Shown: positions 1 through 6,288, numbered from the stretch's first letter. The stretch: 11,768 nt of DNA from DASPXY01 sp038227745 (GCA_038227745.1 JBBRPS010000277.1:1-11768), one strand, 5' to 3'. The notes: generated by a model from the sequence alone, not told the origin. Translations and numbers: made by a program.

Positions 1-15
1 AGGCGAGCGGCGCTG

Positions 16-1050
16 GTGGGCTTGGGGTATGGTCTGGCCACCCCGGCCTATGTGTACGCGACCCTGAGTTACGGCCATCAAGCCGCCGCGTGCTTGCTCC
101 TCGGCTCGTTCGCCCTGCTGAAGTCGGCGGGGCGGCTGGTCGCCGAATTGCCCGCCGACGCCGTGTTGCTGCTGACCGAAACGGACCTCGACTGGGAAGC
201 CGTCCTGGAACACCTGCACGGCTGCACGCTGTTCGTGGTCGCCCAGGGGCGCGAGCTGACGCACGACCTCAAGCAGTACCCGCAGCTCGAGGTCCTGGAC
301 ATCGACGCCGGCCCGACGCCGACGCAGGAGCTGATGAGCCTCGCGATCCTCGAGGCCGTCGCCGCGGAGAAACTGCGCGCCGGCGCCCACCTGGTCGCCC
401 TGTACAACGGCATCGCCGGCGAGGACGGCCAGCCACAGCCCATCGACAGCCTGAGCGTCATCCACCTCGGCGAGCACCTGGAACGGCTCACCGCCCAGGA
501 CCTGCGCCGCCTCGACACCCAGGTGCCGCTGGAGACGCTGCGCGCCGTGGTGGACCTGGCGACGGAGATCGGCCGCGAGGGCCGCGAGGGCCACCCGGTC
601 GGCACCATCCTGGTCGTCGGCGACACGCCCAAGGTCCTGAAGATGTGCCGGCCGATCAACTTCAACCCGTTCCGCGGCTACAGCCGGGCCGAGCGCGACG
701 TCCGCGACCGCAAGGTGCGCGAGCAGATCAAGGAGCTGGCGCAGCTCGACGGGGCCATCATCATCCGTCGCGACGGCATCGCGGTCGCCGCCTGCATGCT
801 CGTCGATACCCCGACCGAGGGGATCACGCTGAGCAAGGGCCTGGGTAGCCGGCACTGGACGGCGGCGGGCATCAGCCGCTCGACGAAGGCGCTCGCTGTG
901 GTCGTGAGCCAGTCCACCGGGACGGTGCGGCTGTTCCAGAACGGCCAGCTCATGCTGCACATCGAGCCGATGGCCCGGCCGATGGTGTGGCAGAACTTCC
1001 GCCTCGACGTGAAGGACGACGACGGCGGCAGCGGTCCGCCCGTGGGCTGA
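16..1050 (+). CDS. DacZ-like diadenylate cyclase (DisA_N/DAC domain), 5' end uncertain
   Basis: Predicted to condense two ATP into the second messenger cyclic di-AMP. The C-terminal ~110 residues are a DAC domain: the DGA motif (residues 245-247 counted from the GTG at 16) and GLGSRHWTAAGIS, with the Arg-His pair at 279-280, followed by a strand-rich KALAVVVSQSTGTVRLF segment. The spacing (RHxxAA rather than RHRAA) and the preceding pyruvate-kinase-C-like domain (about residues 40-215), joined by an FNPFRGYSRAERDVRD linker, match the archaeal DacZ layout rather than DisA, CdaA or CdaS; no HhH DNA-binding part follows. The frame is open to base 1, so the gene may start outside the window. In-frame starts inside are GTG 16, TTG 22 and TTG 94, none with a convincing Shine-Dalgarno, and codon third positions look less GC-biased before about base 90. 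The family call is firm; the start is not. A repeat and a UvrC-like gene follow on the same strand. Confidence 0.85.
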   Translation: MGLGYGLATPAYVYATLSYGHQAAACLLLGSFALLKSAGRLVAELPADAVLLLTETDLDWEAVLEHLHGCTLFVVAQGRELTHDLKQYPQLEVLDIDAGPTPTQELMSLAILEAVAAEKLRAGAHLVALYNGIAGEDGQPQPIDSLSVIHLGEHLERLTAQDLRRLDTQVPLETLRAVVDLATEIGREGREGHPVGTILVVGDTPKVLKMCRPINFNPFRGYSRAERDVRDRKVREQIKELAQLDGAIIIRRDGIAVAACMLVDTPTEGITLSKGLGSRHWTAAGISRSTKALAVVVSQSTGTVRLFQNGQLMLHIEPMARPMVWQNFRLDVKDDDGGSGPPVG

Positions 1051-1072
1051 GCGCCCGAGTAGAATCAGGGAC

Positions 1073-1165
1073 CGTTTAGCCGCGAGCGGTGTGCCCGCTC
1101 CGCTGCGCGGAGCGCGCGCTCGCCCCCCGCGCAGCGGGATCTGGCTCACCGCTCGCGGCTAAACG
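1073..1165. repeat. Cloverleaf-forming palindromic repeat (full copy)
   Basis: Perfect 18-nt inverted repeats cgtttagccgcgagcggt (1073-1090) and its complement (1148-1165) enclose two smaller hairpins: gctccg/cggagc (1097-1102 and 1108-1113, 5-nt loop) and cccgc/gcggg (1126-1130 and 1134-1138, 3-nt loop). Single-stranded, this folds into a stem with two internal arms. A diverged copy of the right half, in the opposite orientation, begins at 11741. The element lies 22 nt after the diadenylate cyclase stop and ends 25 nt before the next start codon, so it could affect transcript termination or stability or the leader of the downstream gene. A dispersed REP- or MITE-like element is the likeliest identity; no transposase is present. 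Confidence 0.85.
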
Positions 1166-1177
1166 ATGAGGGAACTC

Positions 1178-1185
1178 GGAAGGAG
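1178..1185 (+). promoter_or_regulatory. Ribosome binding site for the UvrC-like gene
   Basis: GGAAGGAG with a 5-nt gap to the GTG at 1191. It is the strongest Shine-Dalgarno in the window and decides the GTG start. Confidence 0.75.
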
Positions 1186-1190
1186 CCGCC

Positions 1191-2360
1191 GTGGAATCAC
1201 TCTTCGCCGGACGCACGTTCAGCGATTTCGGGCCGGACCACCTCCACCCCGCGCCGCAGCCGCCCCCTGTCCAGCTCGTTGAGGGGCCGGGCAACGCCCT
1301 CCTCCGCCGGCGCGTCCGCGAGCACGGCCCCCAACAACCCGGCGTCTACGGCATGGTGGACCGCCACGGCGACCTGATCTACGTCGGCAAGGCGAAGAGC
1401 CTGCGCACGCGCCTGCTGAGCTACTTCCGCCCGCGCAGCCGCGACCCCAAGGCCGGCCGCATCCTCGAGCACACGTCGGCCATCGCCTGGGAACTCTGTC
1501 CCAGCGAGTTCGCCGCCCTGCACCGCGAGCTGGAATTGATCCGCCGCTGGCGGCCGCGCTTCAACGTCCTCGGCCAACCCAACGGCTGGCGCTTCACCCA
1601 CGTCTGCATCGGCCGCCGCCCCGCGCCGTACGTCTTCCTGGCCCTGCGGCCGCCGGCAAAGGTCATCGCCAGCTTCGGCCCCGTGACGAGCGGCCGCAGG
1701 GCGCGCGAGGCGGTCCGCCGCCTCAACGATGGCTTCCGCCTGCGCGACTGCTCGCAGGCCCAGGAAATGGTCTTCGCCGAGCAGGTCGAGCTGTTCCCCG
1801 TCGAGCGGACGCCGGGCTGCCTGCGCCACGAGATCGGCACCTGCCTGGGGCCGTGCGCCGCCGCCTGTTCGCGGACGGAATACGCCGTCCAGGTCGCCGC
1901 CGTGCGTGCCTTTCTGGCGGGAACGAACACGAAACTCCTCGACCGACTGCGGCGCGAGATGAACGACGCCGCCGCAGCGCTGCAGTACGAGCGGGCGGCG
2001 GCGGTGCGCGACCGGGTCGAGGTGCTGAACTGGTTGCACGAGCAACTGGAGGCGCTGCGCGAGGCGCGCAGCAAGGGCTCGTTCGTCTACCCGGTGGAGG
2101 GCCACGACGGCGCGACGATTTGGTACCTGATCGACGGCGGCCGAACGGTGGCGGCCGTGGCGGAGCCTGAAGATGCGGAGCAGCGGCTGCGCGTGCGCGA
2201 TCTGCTGGAGGCGGTGTACCGGCAGGAGCGGCGCAAGGCGCGGACGGAGGGGCCGGAGAAGGTCGAGGGCGTGTTGCTCGTCGCGGGGTGGTTCAGCCGC
2301 TACCCCGAGGAACGGCAGCGCGTGCTGCGGCCGGACGAGGCGATTGCTCGCTGTCTCTGA
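1191..2360 (+). CDS. Short UvrC-like GIY-YIG / UVR-motif protein
   Basis: Resembles the N-terminal half of the excinuclease subunit UvrC, which makes the 3' incision in nucleotide excision repair. After a ~48-residue extension comes a GIY-YIG domain: GVY at 51-53, YVGKAK at 64-69, Arg72, and an E-x2-LIR motif around 113-118. Next is the UvrC-type Fe-S cysteine cluster, C210-x7-C218-x3-C222-x3-C226 (GTCLGPC context), and a UVR motif (about 252-285, ALQYERAAAVRDRV), which in UvrC contacts UvrB. The last ~95 residues look like the linker that follows UVR in UvrC. The RNase H-like 5'-nicking domain and the tandem HhH are absent: 389 residues against about 600 for full UvrC. E. coli Cho is a comparable short relative, but this protein also keeps UVR. 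The stop is clean, so this is probably a natural short paralogue rather than a broken uvrC. The GTG start has a strong ribosome binding site. Whether it repairs DNA or does something else cannot be told here. Confidence 0.85.
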   Translation: MESLFAGRTFSDFGPDHLHPAPQPPPVQLVEGPGNALLRRRVREHGPQQPGVYGMVDRHGDLIYVGKAKSLRTRLLSYFRPRSRDPKAGRILEHTSAIAWELCPSEFAALHRELELIRRWRPRFNVLGQPNGWRFTHVCIGRRPAPYVFLALRPPAKVIASFGPVTSGRRAREAVRRLNDGFRLRDCSQAQEMVFAEQVELFPVERTPGCLRHEIGTCLGPCAAACSRTEYAVQVAAVRAFLAGTNTKLLDRLRREMNDAAAALQYERAAAVRDRVEVLNWLHEQLEALREARSKGSFVYPVEGHDGATIWYLIDGGRTVAAVAEPEDAEQRLRVRDLLEAVYRQERRKARTEGPEKVEGVLLVAGWFSRYPEERQRVLRPDEAIARCL

Positions 2361-2394
2361 GGCGGGGATCAATCGCCGGCAGGGGCAGCCGACT

Positions 2395-3462
2395 TCACTC
2401 CCAGTCCGCCCCCAGGGGGTTCCCGTCCTGCGGGTCGATGGCGTTGCGGTGGGTCTGCGGACTGACGCGGCGCGTGTCCACGAAGCGCACCGAACCGTCG
2501 GCCATCACGCAGCAGAAGCCGTTCCCCCACAGGCCCCCCAGCGGCGGCAGGCGCGTCGGCGTCACGTCCATGTCGGCGGGCTTCGTCCACGGCACCGCCT
2601 CGTCGGCCTCCGCGATCAGGATCGTGTTCGAGGTGCCGTCCGCGAACATCGGGAGCCGCGGGCCGACGCGGTCCTGCTCCACGAAGGGCGTGTTCGGGCC
2701 GGTGAAGAGCTGGTAGTGCGTCGTGGACGGCCCCGCTCCGCGCCCCTTGACCGGGGCGTAATACTGCGGCATGATCTGCAACAGCCGCACATTGTGCGGG
2801 CTGTCCCACGGCTCGTCTAACTTGAATTGCTGGTAGAGCGCCTGCTGCTCGATGAAGGGCAGGATCGCCACGCGCCAGCTCAGCAGGGGCCGGCCGTCCT
2901 GCTTCGAGTAGATCGCCGGCGTCGGGAAGTGCTGGTAGGCGCTGTGGTAGTTGTGCATCGCGAGGCCGAGCACCTTGAGGTTGTGGATCGAGTCCCGCTT
3001 CGCCCCCCGATCGCTCACGCCTTGATACAGCCACACGTACGGCAGGAGCGTGACGTTGCCGAGCACGCCGGTGATGAGGCCCGCGAGCGCGAACCCCATG
3101 CCGCTGACCCGCCCCGGGTTGCGCTTGATGCTCACCAGCGCCAGGATGCCGAGGAGGACCGCCGGGATCGCCAGCAGCACCGGCAGGAGGAAGGTCAATC
3201 CGCCGCAGATGAGGCTCGCCAGCGCCTTGCCGCTGAGTTCCGGCCCGGTCTCGCGGGCGCGGGGCCGCCGGCCGCCCTCTCGGCGTGGCGCCGGCGCGGC
3301 GGTGGGACCGGGCGCCGTCGGCAGCGTCGGCACCTCCTGGATGGCGTAGGCCTGCCCCGGCACGGCCAGACGGGTCCCGCAGCCCGGACAGGCGATTTCG
3401 AGGCCGGCGTGCTCCTCCCGCGCCTGGAGCAACTTGCCACAGCCGCAATGGAACTGGATCAT
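2395..3462 (-). CDS. Zinc-ribbon / DUF4190 / DUF1559 membrane protein
   Basis: 355 residues from ATG 3462 (GGAG 9 nt upstream); an upstream in-frame start at 3519 would begin inside the palindromic repeat and is unlikely. The order is: N-terminal zinc ribbon (C6, C8, C25, C28; MIQFHCGCGK...CPGCG), a style common in planctomycetes; a Pro/Arg-rich linker (45-75); a DUF4190-like pair of hydrophobic helices (about 80-112 and 120-147); then a DUF1559-type domain starting at NLKVLGLAMHNYHSAYQHFP, with LSWRVAILPFIEQQALY, the EPWDSPHN motif, FADGTSNTILIAE and MADGSVRFVDTRRV near the end. DUF1559 proteins are greatly expanded in planctomycetes and are often pilin-like with an N-terminal methylation helix; here the helix pair and cytoplasmic-type ribbon replace that leader. 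The ribbon is probably cytoplasmic and the DUF1559 part on the other side. Function unknown. The stop lies 34 nt from the convergent UvrC-like gene. Confidence 0.85.
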   Translation of the reverse strand: MIQFHCGCGKLLQAREEHAGLEIACPGCGTRLAVPGQAYAIQEVPTLPTAPGPTAAPAPRREGGRRPRARETGPELSGKALASLICGGLTFLLPVLLAIPAVLLGILALVSIKRNPGRVSGMGFALAGLITGVLGNVTLLPYVWLYQGVSDRGAKRDSIHNLKVLGLAMHNYHSAYQHFPTPAIYSKQDGRPLLSWRVAILPFIEQQALYQQFKLDEPWDSPHNVRLLQIMPQYYAPVKGRGAGPSTTHYQLFTGPNTPFVEQDRVGPRLPMFADGTSNTILIAEADEAVPWTKPADMDVTPTRLPPLGGLWGNGFCCVMADGSVRFVDTRRVSPQTHRNAIDPQDGNPLGADWE

Positions 3463-3503
3463 GCCCACTCGCTCCGTTCTACTCACCGCAGGGAGATCGG
3501 ACG

Positions 3504-3553
3504 CAAGCCCGAAGCGCAAGCGAGGGACGTCCCTCGCTTGCGCTTCGGGCTTG
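3504..3553. repeat. 50-bp perfect palindrome
   Basis: Two 25-nt arms without a loop: the left arm begins caagcccgaagcgcaagc (3504-) and the right arm (3529-3553) is its exact complement. It lies 24 nt past the stop of the XRE-type gene and 41 nt before the start of the next gene on the same strand, so as RNA it would form a very stable hairpin able to end or insulate transcription, though no T-run follows. From memory, repeats of this kind are dispersed in Gemmata-like genomes. This window has only one copy. Confidence 0.85.
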
Positions 3554-3577
3554 TATCAGGTTGTCCCGCATCGAGTA

Positions 3578-4153
3578 TCAATTACGGTTCCCATAAGGCT
3601 GAATCTTCTCGTACATCAGCGCCACCAGCTTTTCCAGCACCTCCACGTACTCCGTCGCCGCGACCGCCCGCACCTGCTCCACCAGCCGCCGTTTGCGCTC
3701 GATCATCTCCACGAAGCGCTCCGCGCCGAAGCCGGTCATCGGGCCGCCGGCCCCCTGCAGCACCAGCAGTTCGTCGATCTCCTCGGGCGTCAGCTGCCGC
3801 GCCCGCTCCTGGTTCCGCTCGATCCACGCCAGCAGCTCCGGCTGCGTGGCCTTCTCGTACAGCAACTGCAGTGCCGCGTCGTTGCCGGCGGCGAACTGTC
3901 CGTTCAGCCGCGCCAGCAGCCGCTCCACCGGCAGATTGTACAGGTCGTTCACCGGCAGTCCCAGCGCCCGCGCACAGGCGCTCACCGTGGCGTTCCGCAG
4001 CTTGCGGTTGCCCTCGTTCATGATCGTGTGGACCGTCTGCCGGTTCAGGTTCGCGATACGCGCGAAGTCCTCCTGGTTCCAGCCGCGCTCCTTGATCAGG
4101 CGCGCGATCTTCGACGCCAGCAACTCGGGGCTGTTCGGCGGGTGCTCGGTCAT
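3578..4153 (-). CDS. XRE-family helix-turn-helix regulator
   Basis: 191 residues from ATG 4153. Residues about 11-75 form an HTH_3/XRE (Cro/CI-type) domain: LASKIARLIKERGWNQEDFARIANLNRQTVHTIMNEG, then the typical closing helix SACARALGLPVNDLYNLP. The remaining ~115 residues are mostly helical, rich in charged and Leu residues (TQPELLAWIERNQERARQLTPEEIDELL; ERFVEMIERKRRLVEQV), and I do not recognise the domain; it may mediate dimerisation or ligand sensing. A TTG at 4210 would extend it by 19 residues of poor quality. No Shine-Dalgarno precedes the ATG; instead a TAAAAT box ends 8 nt before it, suggesting a leaderless transcript. No toxin or peptidase partner is adjacent, so it does not look like an antitoxin pair. 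Targets unknown. Confidence 0.8.
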   Translation of the reverse strand: MTEHPPNSPELLASKIARLIKERGWNQEDFARIANLNRQTVHTIMNEGNRKLRNATVSACARALGLPVNDLYNLPVERLLARLNGQFAAGNDAALQLLYEKATQPELLAWIERNQERARQLTPEEIDELLVLQGAGGPMTGFGAERFVEMIERKRRLVEQVRAVAATEYVEVLEKLVALMYEKIQPYGNRN

Positions 4154-4161
4154 AAAGAGCG

Positions 4162-4190
4162 ATTTTAGGCCGCCGATGCGCGATTTGAAA
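4162..4190 (-). promoter_or_regulatory. Candidate promoter of the XRE-type gene (possibly leaderless)
   Basis: On the minus strand, TAAAAT (4162-4167; 5 of 6 to the -10 consensus) lies 17 nt from a weaker TTTCAA (-35 candidate, 4185-4190). The expected transcription start, about 4155, falls within 1-3 nt of the ATG at 4153, which also lacks a ribosome binding site. Prediction from spacing only. Confidence 0.4.
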
Positions 4191-4274
4191 GCCGCATGGC
4201 GCCGAATCAATCGAAAACCGGCACGAAAGACCTACAATCCCCCGCTGCACCCACTGCACAACAGGAGGGTAAGT

Positions 4275-4302
4275 AAGCCCAGGGGTTGCACCCCCTGGGC
4301 TT
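4275..4302. repeat. Palindromic stem-loop downstream of the M24-like gene
   Basis: Perfect 11-bp stem aagcccagggg / cccctgggctt with a 6-nt loop (4286-4291). It begins 11 nt past the stop of the minus-strand M24-like gene and could serve as a transcription end signal or 3' stabiliser, but no U-run follows. The flush, codon-like sequence looks like another dispersed repeat family, different in sequence from the palindrome at 3504. Confidence 0.65.
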
Positions 4303-4313
4303 GAGCTTCCGCT

Positions 4314-5468
4314 TCAGCGCACCAGCACATCCGGCCGCATGAACTCGGCCCCCTGCACGCGGATGCGCTTGAGCGGCCAGCTCTCCGGCGCGGTGATCGC
4401 CCGCGGGCCGTCCTCCGAGATCAGGAACGTGTCGCAGCTCACCGCGGCGCCGCAACTGCTCCGCCACGTCACCGCCCAGCCGTTGTGGAACAACTCCTCC
4501 GTCTGCGGCGTCAGCAGCAGTTCCACGGGCTGATGGCCGGTGATGTGGCCCTGCGGCGCCAGCAGCCACTCGTGCTCGACGCCGCTGAGCTGATAGACGC
4601 GCCGCCCCGACGCCATGATCTGCCGCGGCACCGCGTCGGGCCAGCTGCTCGCGATGTACGTCGCCGTCACCTTGCAGGCGGTGTCGTGCTCCTTCCGCAC
4701 CGCCGCATCGAGGGCGCCGAAGCAGACCGTACGGCTGGCAGTGGCGCACAGGCCGTACTTGCGCGCGGTCACCAGCAGCACGCAGTAACTGCGGATCGGC
4801 GTCGCCGTGAAGCCGAGGTGGCGGTACACCCGCGAGCGGCCGTCGGCCGCGACGTGGACCGCAACCGGCGTGACGCCGCGGTGCATCAGGCGGTGGCAGA
4901 CCTGGCCGGCGATCTCGCGCTCCGTCTCGCCGACCGCCAGCGTCCGGCACGACGCCTCCAGGGCGTGGCTGACGATCTGCCCCAGCGCCCGGTAGCACGC
5001 ATGCTCGTACGGCGTCAGGTTGCGGCGCAGCTTCGCCAGGCGGTCGGCGACCCCCTTGCAGCCGTTCAGCGGCAGGTCGCAGGCGATGTGCCGTCCCTGG
5101 CACAGGTCGGCCAGCAGCTGCGCCCGCCCCCAGTGCCACGGCCACTCCTTGAGCTGGAAGCCCAGGCCGTCCACCTCCTCATCGAAGAGGCGCTGCGAAT
5201 CGACGCTGCTGGACAGGACCCAGCGGCCCTCCGGACTGAAGTACAGCGCCGGCATCTGGGCGTCGTCGCTGAGGCCGCGCGCCACGCCGCCCGCGGTCAG
5301 CGAGGAAAAATTCTCCGGCTCCAGGAGGAGCAGCCCCTCACACTTGACCTCCTCGAGCAGGGTCACGAGTTGAGCGTGCTTGCCGTCGATGTCGGCGCGG
5401 CGGTCGGACGGGGTCGTGAGGTTCACCTGCGGGGCCGCCGAGGAATTGGTTATCACAGTGGCGTTCAT
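4314..5468 (-). CDS. M24 (Xaa-Pro aminopeptidase-like) fold protein, probable pseudo-peptidase
   Basis: 384 residues from ATG 5468, with GAGAGG 5 nt upstream; a TTG at 5471 would add one residue. Residues ~30-145 look like the creatinase/prolidase N-terminal domain and ~150-365 like the pita-bread M24 catalytic fold: LTPYEHACYRALGQIVSHALE, GETEREIAGQVCHRLMHRGVTP, then RTVCFG, QGHITGHQPVE, LFHNGWAVTW and CDTFLISEDGPRAIT. Active family members bind two metals with Asp, Asp, His, Glu, Glu. Here the first Asp position reads Thr (LLVTARK, T234), the second falls in ATASRT without an acid, the first Glu reads Arg (AVTWRSS, R336) and the last reads Cys (VSCDTF, C345); only His308 seems kept. So peptidase activity is unlikely and a binding or scaffold role is more plausible. 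It follows the carbonic-anhydrase-like gene by 71 nt on the same strand, probably one transcript. My alignment is by eye. Confidence 0.75.
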   Translation of the reverse strand: MNATVITNSSAAPQVNLTTPSDRRADIDGKHAQLVTLLEEVKCEGLLLLEPENFSSLTAGGVARGLSDDAQMPALYFSPEGRWVLSSSVDSQRLFDEEVDGLGFQLKEWPWHWGRAQLLADLCQGRHIACDLPLNGCKGVADRLAKLRRNLTPYEHACYRALGQIVSHALEASCRTLAVGETEREIAGQVCHRLMHRGVTPVAVHVAADGRSRVYRHLGFTATPIRSYCVLLVTARKYGLCATASRTVCFGALDAAVRKEHDTACKVTATYIASSWPDAVPRQIMASGRRVYQLSGVEHEWLLAPQGHITGHQPVELLLTPQTEELFHNGWAVTWRSSCGAAVSCDTFLISEDGPRAITAPESWPLKRIRVQGAEFMRPDVLVR

Positions 5469-5473
5469 CAATG

Positions 5474-5479
5474 CCTCTC
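5474..5479 (-). promoter_or_regulatory. Ribosome binding site of the M24-like gene
   Basis: GAGAGG read on the minus strand, 5 nt from the ATG at 5468; it supports that ATG over the TTG one codon earlier. Confidence 0.55.
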
Positions 5480-5539
5480 ACAGCCCTCCGAAAAGGGGGA
5501 CAACCGGCAGCCCGCCGAGGTCGCACTCTGTCCCGGTGC

Positions 5540-6043
5540 TCAGCGCAGCCACGGCGGCGGGTAGGCGCCGTGGGCGTAGCGCTGGGCCATCTCGAGGTAG
5601 TGGGCGCAGATGGTGCGCGTGCGCTCCAGCTCCTCGGGGGTGATCGAACGGACGACGCGGCCCGGCACGCCCATGACGACGGAGCGCGGCGGGATGCGGT
5701 GCCTCTCGGTGACGACGGCGCCGGCAGCGATCAGGCACTCCTCGCCGACCTCGCAGCCGCTCAGCAGGCGGGCGCCGATGCCGACCAGGGTGTCGCGGCC
5801 GACGCGGCGGCCGTGCAGGATGGCGCCGTGGCCGGCCACGACCCCCTCCTCGATGTCCTGCTCGCAGCCGGTGTCGGTGTGAACGATGCAGCCGTCCTGA
5901 AGGTTCACGCGCGGCCCCAGGGTGATGCGGGCCAGGTCGGCGCGGACGACCGAGTGGAACCAGATGTTGACGCCGGCCGCCAGGACGACGTCCCCGCGGA
6001 CGACCGCGTTGCCCGCGACGTAGTAGCCGTGAATCGCTTGCAT
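5540..6043 (-). CDS. Gamma-carbonic-anhydrase-like hexapeptide-repeat protein (YrdA/PaaY type)
   Basis: 167 residues, normal for this family of left-handed beta-helix trimers. The hexapeptide ladder runs from ~10 to 130 (GNAVVRGDVVLAAGVNIWFHSVVRADLARITLG...). The metal-binding histidines expected of gamma-class carbonic anhydrases are all visible: H55 in IVHTD, and H72 and H77 in AGHGAILHG; so are R34/D36 (VRAD) and Q49/D50 (NLQD). The C-terminal helix is TPEELERTRTICAHYLEMAQRY. Zinc binding and perhaps CO2 hydration are plausible, but many YrdA/PaaY-type proteins have no measured activity or act on thioesters. ATG 6043 gives the usual family start (MQAIHGYYVAGNAVV); the in-frame ATG at 6139 would add 32 atypical residues. 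The ribosome site is weak (GAGG two nt from the ATG). It is the first gene of a likely pair with the M24-like gene. Confidence 0.88.
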   Translation of the reverse strand: MQAIHGYYVAGNAVVRGDVVLAAGVNIWFHSVVRADLARITLGPRVNLQDGCIVHTDTGCEQDIEEGVVAGHGAILHGRRVGRDTLVGIGARLLSGCEVGEECLIAAGAVVTERHRIPPRSVVMGVPGRVVRSITPEELERTRTICAHYLEMAQRYAHGAYPPPWLR

Positions 6044-6080
6044 GACCTCGCACCCGTGCCGGGGGTCGTCGCGGGGACAC

Positions 6081-6097
6081 CGCCCCGCGCCGGGGCG
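6081..6097. promoter_or_regulatory. Stem-loop in the leader of the carbonic-anhydrase-like gene
   Basis: Perfect 7-bp stem cgccccg/cggggcg with a 3-nt loop, lying between the candidate minus-strand promoter and the ATG at 6043. If the promoter is right, the hairpin is at the very 5' end of the mRNA, where it could protect the transcript or affect translation. It could also be chance in GC-rich DNA. Confidence 0.35.
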
Positions 6098-6107
6098 ATA
6101 CCCGCCC

Positions 6108-6136
6108 ATTGTACAACACGGGCAAGCCCAATGAAA
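6108..6136 (-). promoter_or_regulatory. Candidate minus-strand promoter for the carbonic-anhydrase/M24-like pair
   Basis: TACAAT (6108-6113, minus strand; 5 of 6 to the -10 consensus) inside the palindrome ttgtacaa, with only a poor -35 (TTTCAT, 6131-6136) at 17 nt. The leader would be about 58 nt. Confidence 0.35.
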
Positions 6137-6259
6137 CACCCTGGCGCGTCGTCCGCAGCGTGGACCGAGGGGCGCCGACGGAAGAACCGGCCCGCTGAGT
6201 CCGCCCGGCGTCCCGAGGCGGTCACGTTTGTTCCCTCGGAAAAAGTGAGCGTCGGTGGT

Positions 6260-6288
6260 TGCAAACCGCCCCGCGTCGGGTTATCCTG
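6260..6288 (+). promoter_or_regulatory. Candidate sigma70-type promoter of the Pro/Gly-rich protein
   Basis: TTGCAA (6260-6265) and TATCCT (6283-6288) are separated by exactly 17 nt, each matching 4 of 6 consensus bases. A start near 6295 would give a leader of about 43 nt that includes the ribosome site at 6325-6331. The remaining stretch 6137-6259 shows no gene or clear repeat. Confidence 0.45.

Noticed and set aside
1073..1165. Cloverleaf fold as a possible tRNA or tmRNA
   Set aside because: The outer stem is 18 bp, there are only two inner arms, and there is no T-loop consensus, anticodon arm or CCA-type end.
1197..2372. Long open frame opposite the UvrC-like gene
   Set aside because: Low-complexity Arg/Ala/Leu-rich product without motifs; the plus strand has GIY-YIG, Fe-S and UVR motifs and a strong ribosome site.
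4154..4210. N-terminal extension of the XRE-type protein from TTG 4210
   Set aside because: The extra 19 residues do not look conserved and no ribosome site precedes the TTG; the ATG at 4153 gives the usual start just before the HTH.
4485..5564. Long plus-strand frame opposite the M24-like gene
   Set aside because: No recognisable domain, rich in Arg and Gln, and it overruns the gap between two good minus-strand genes.
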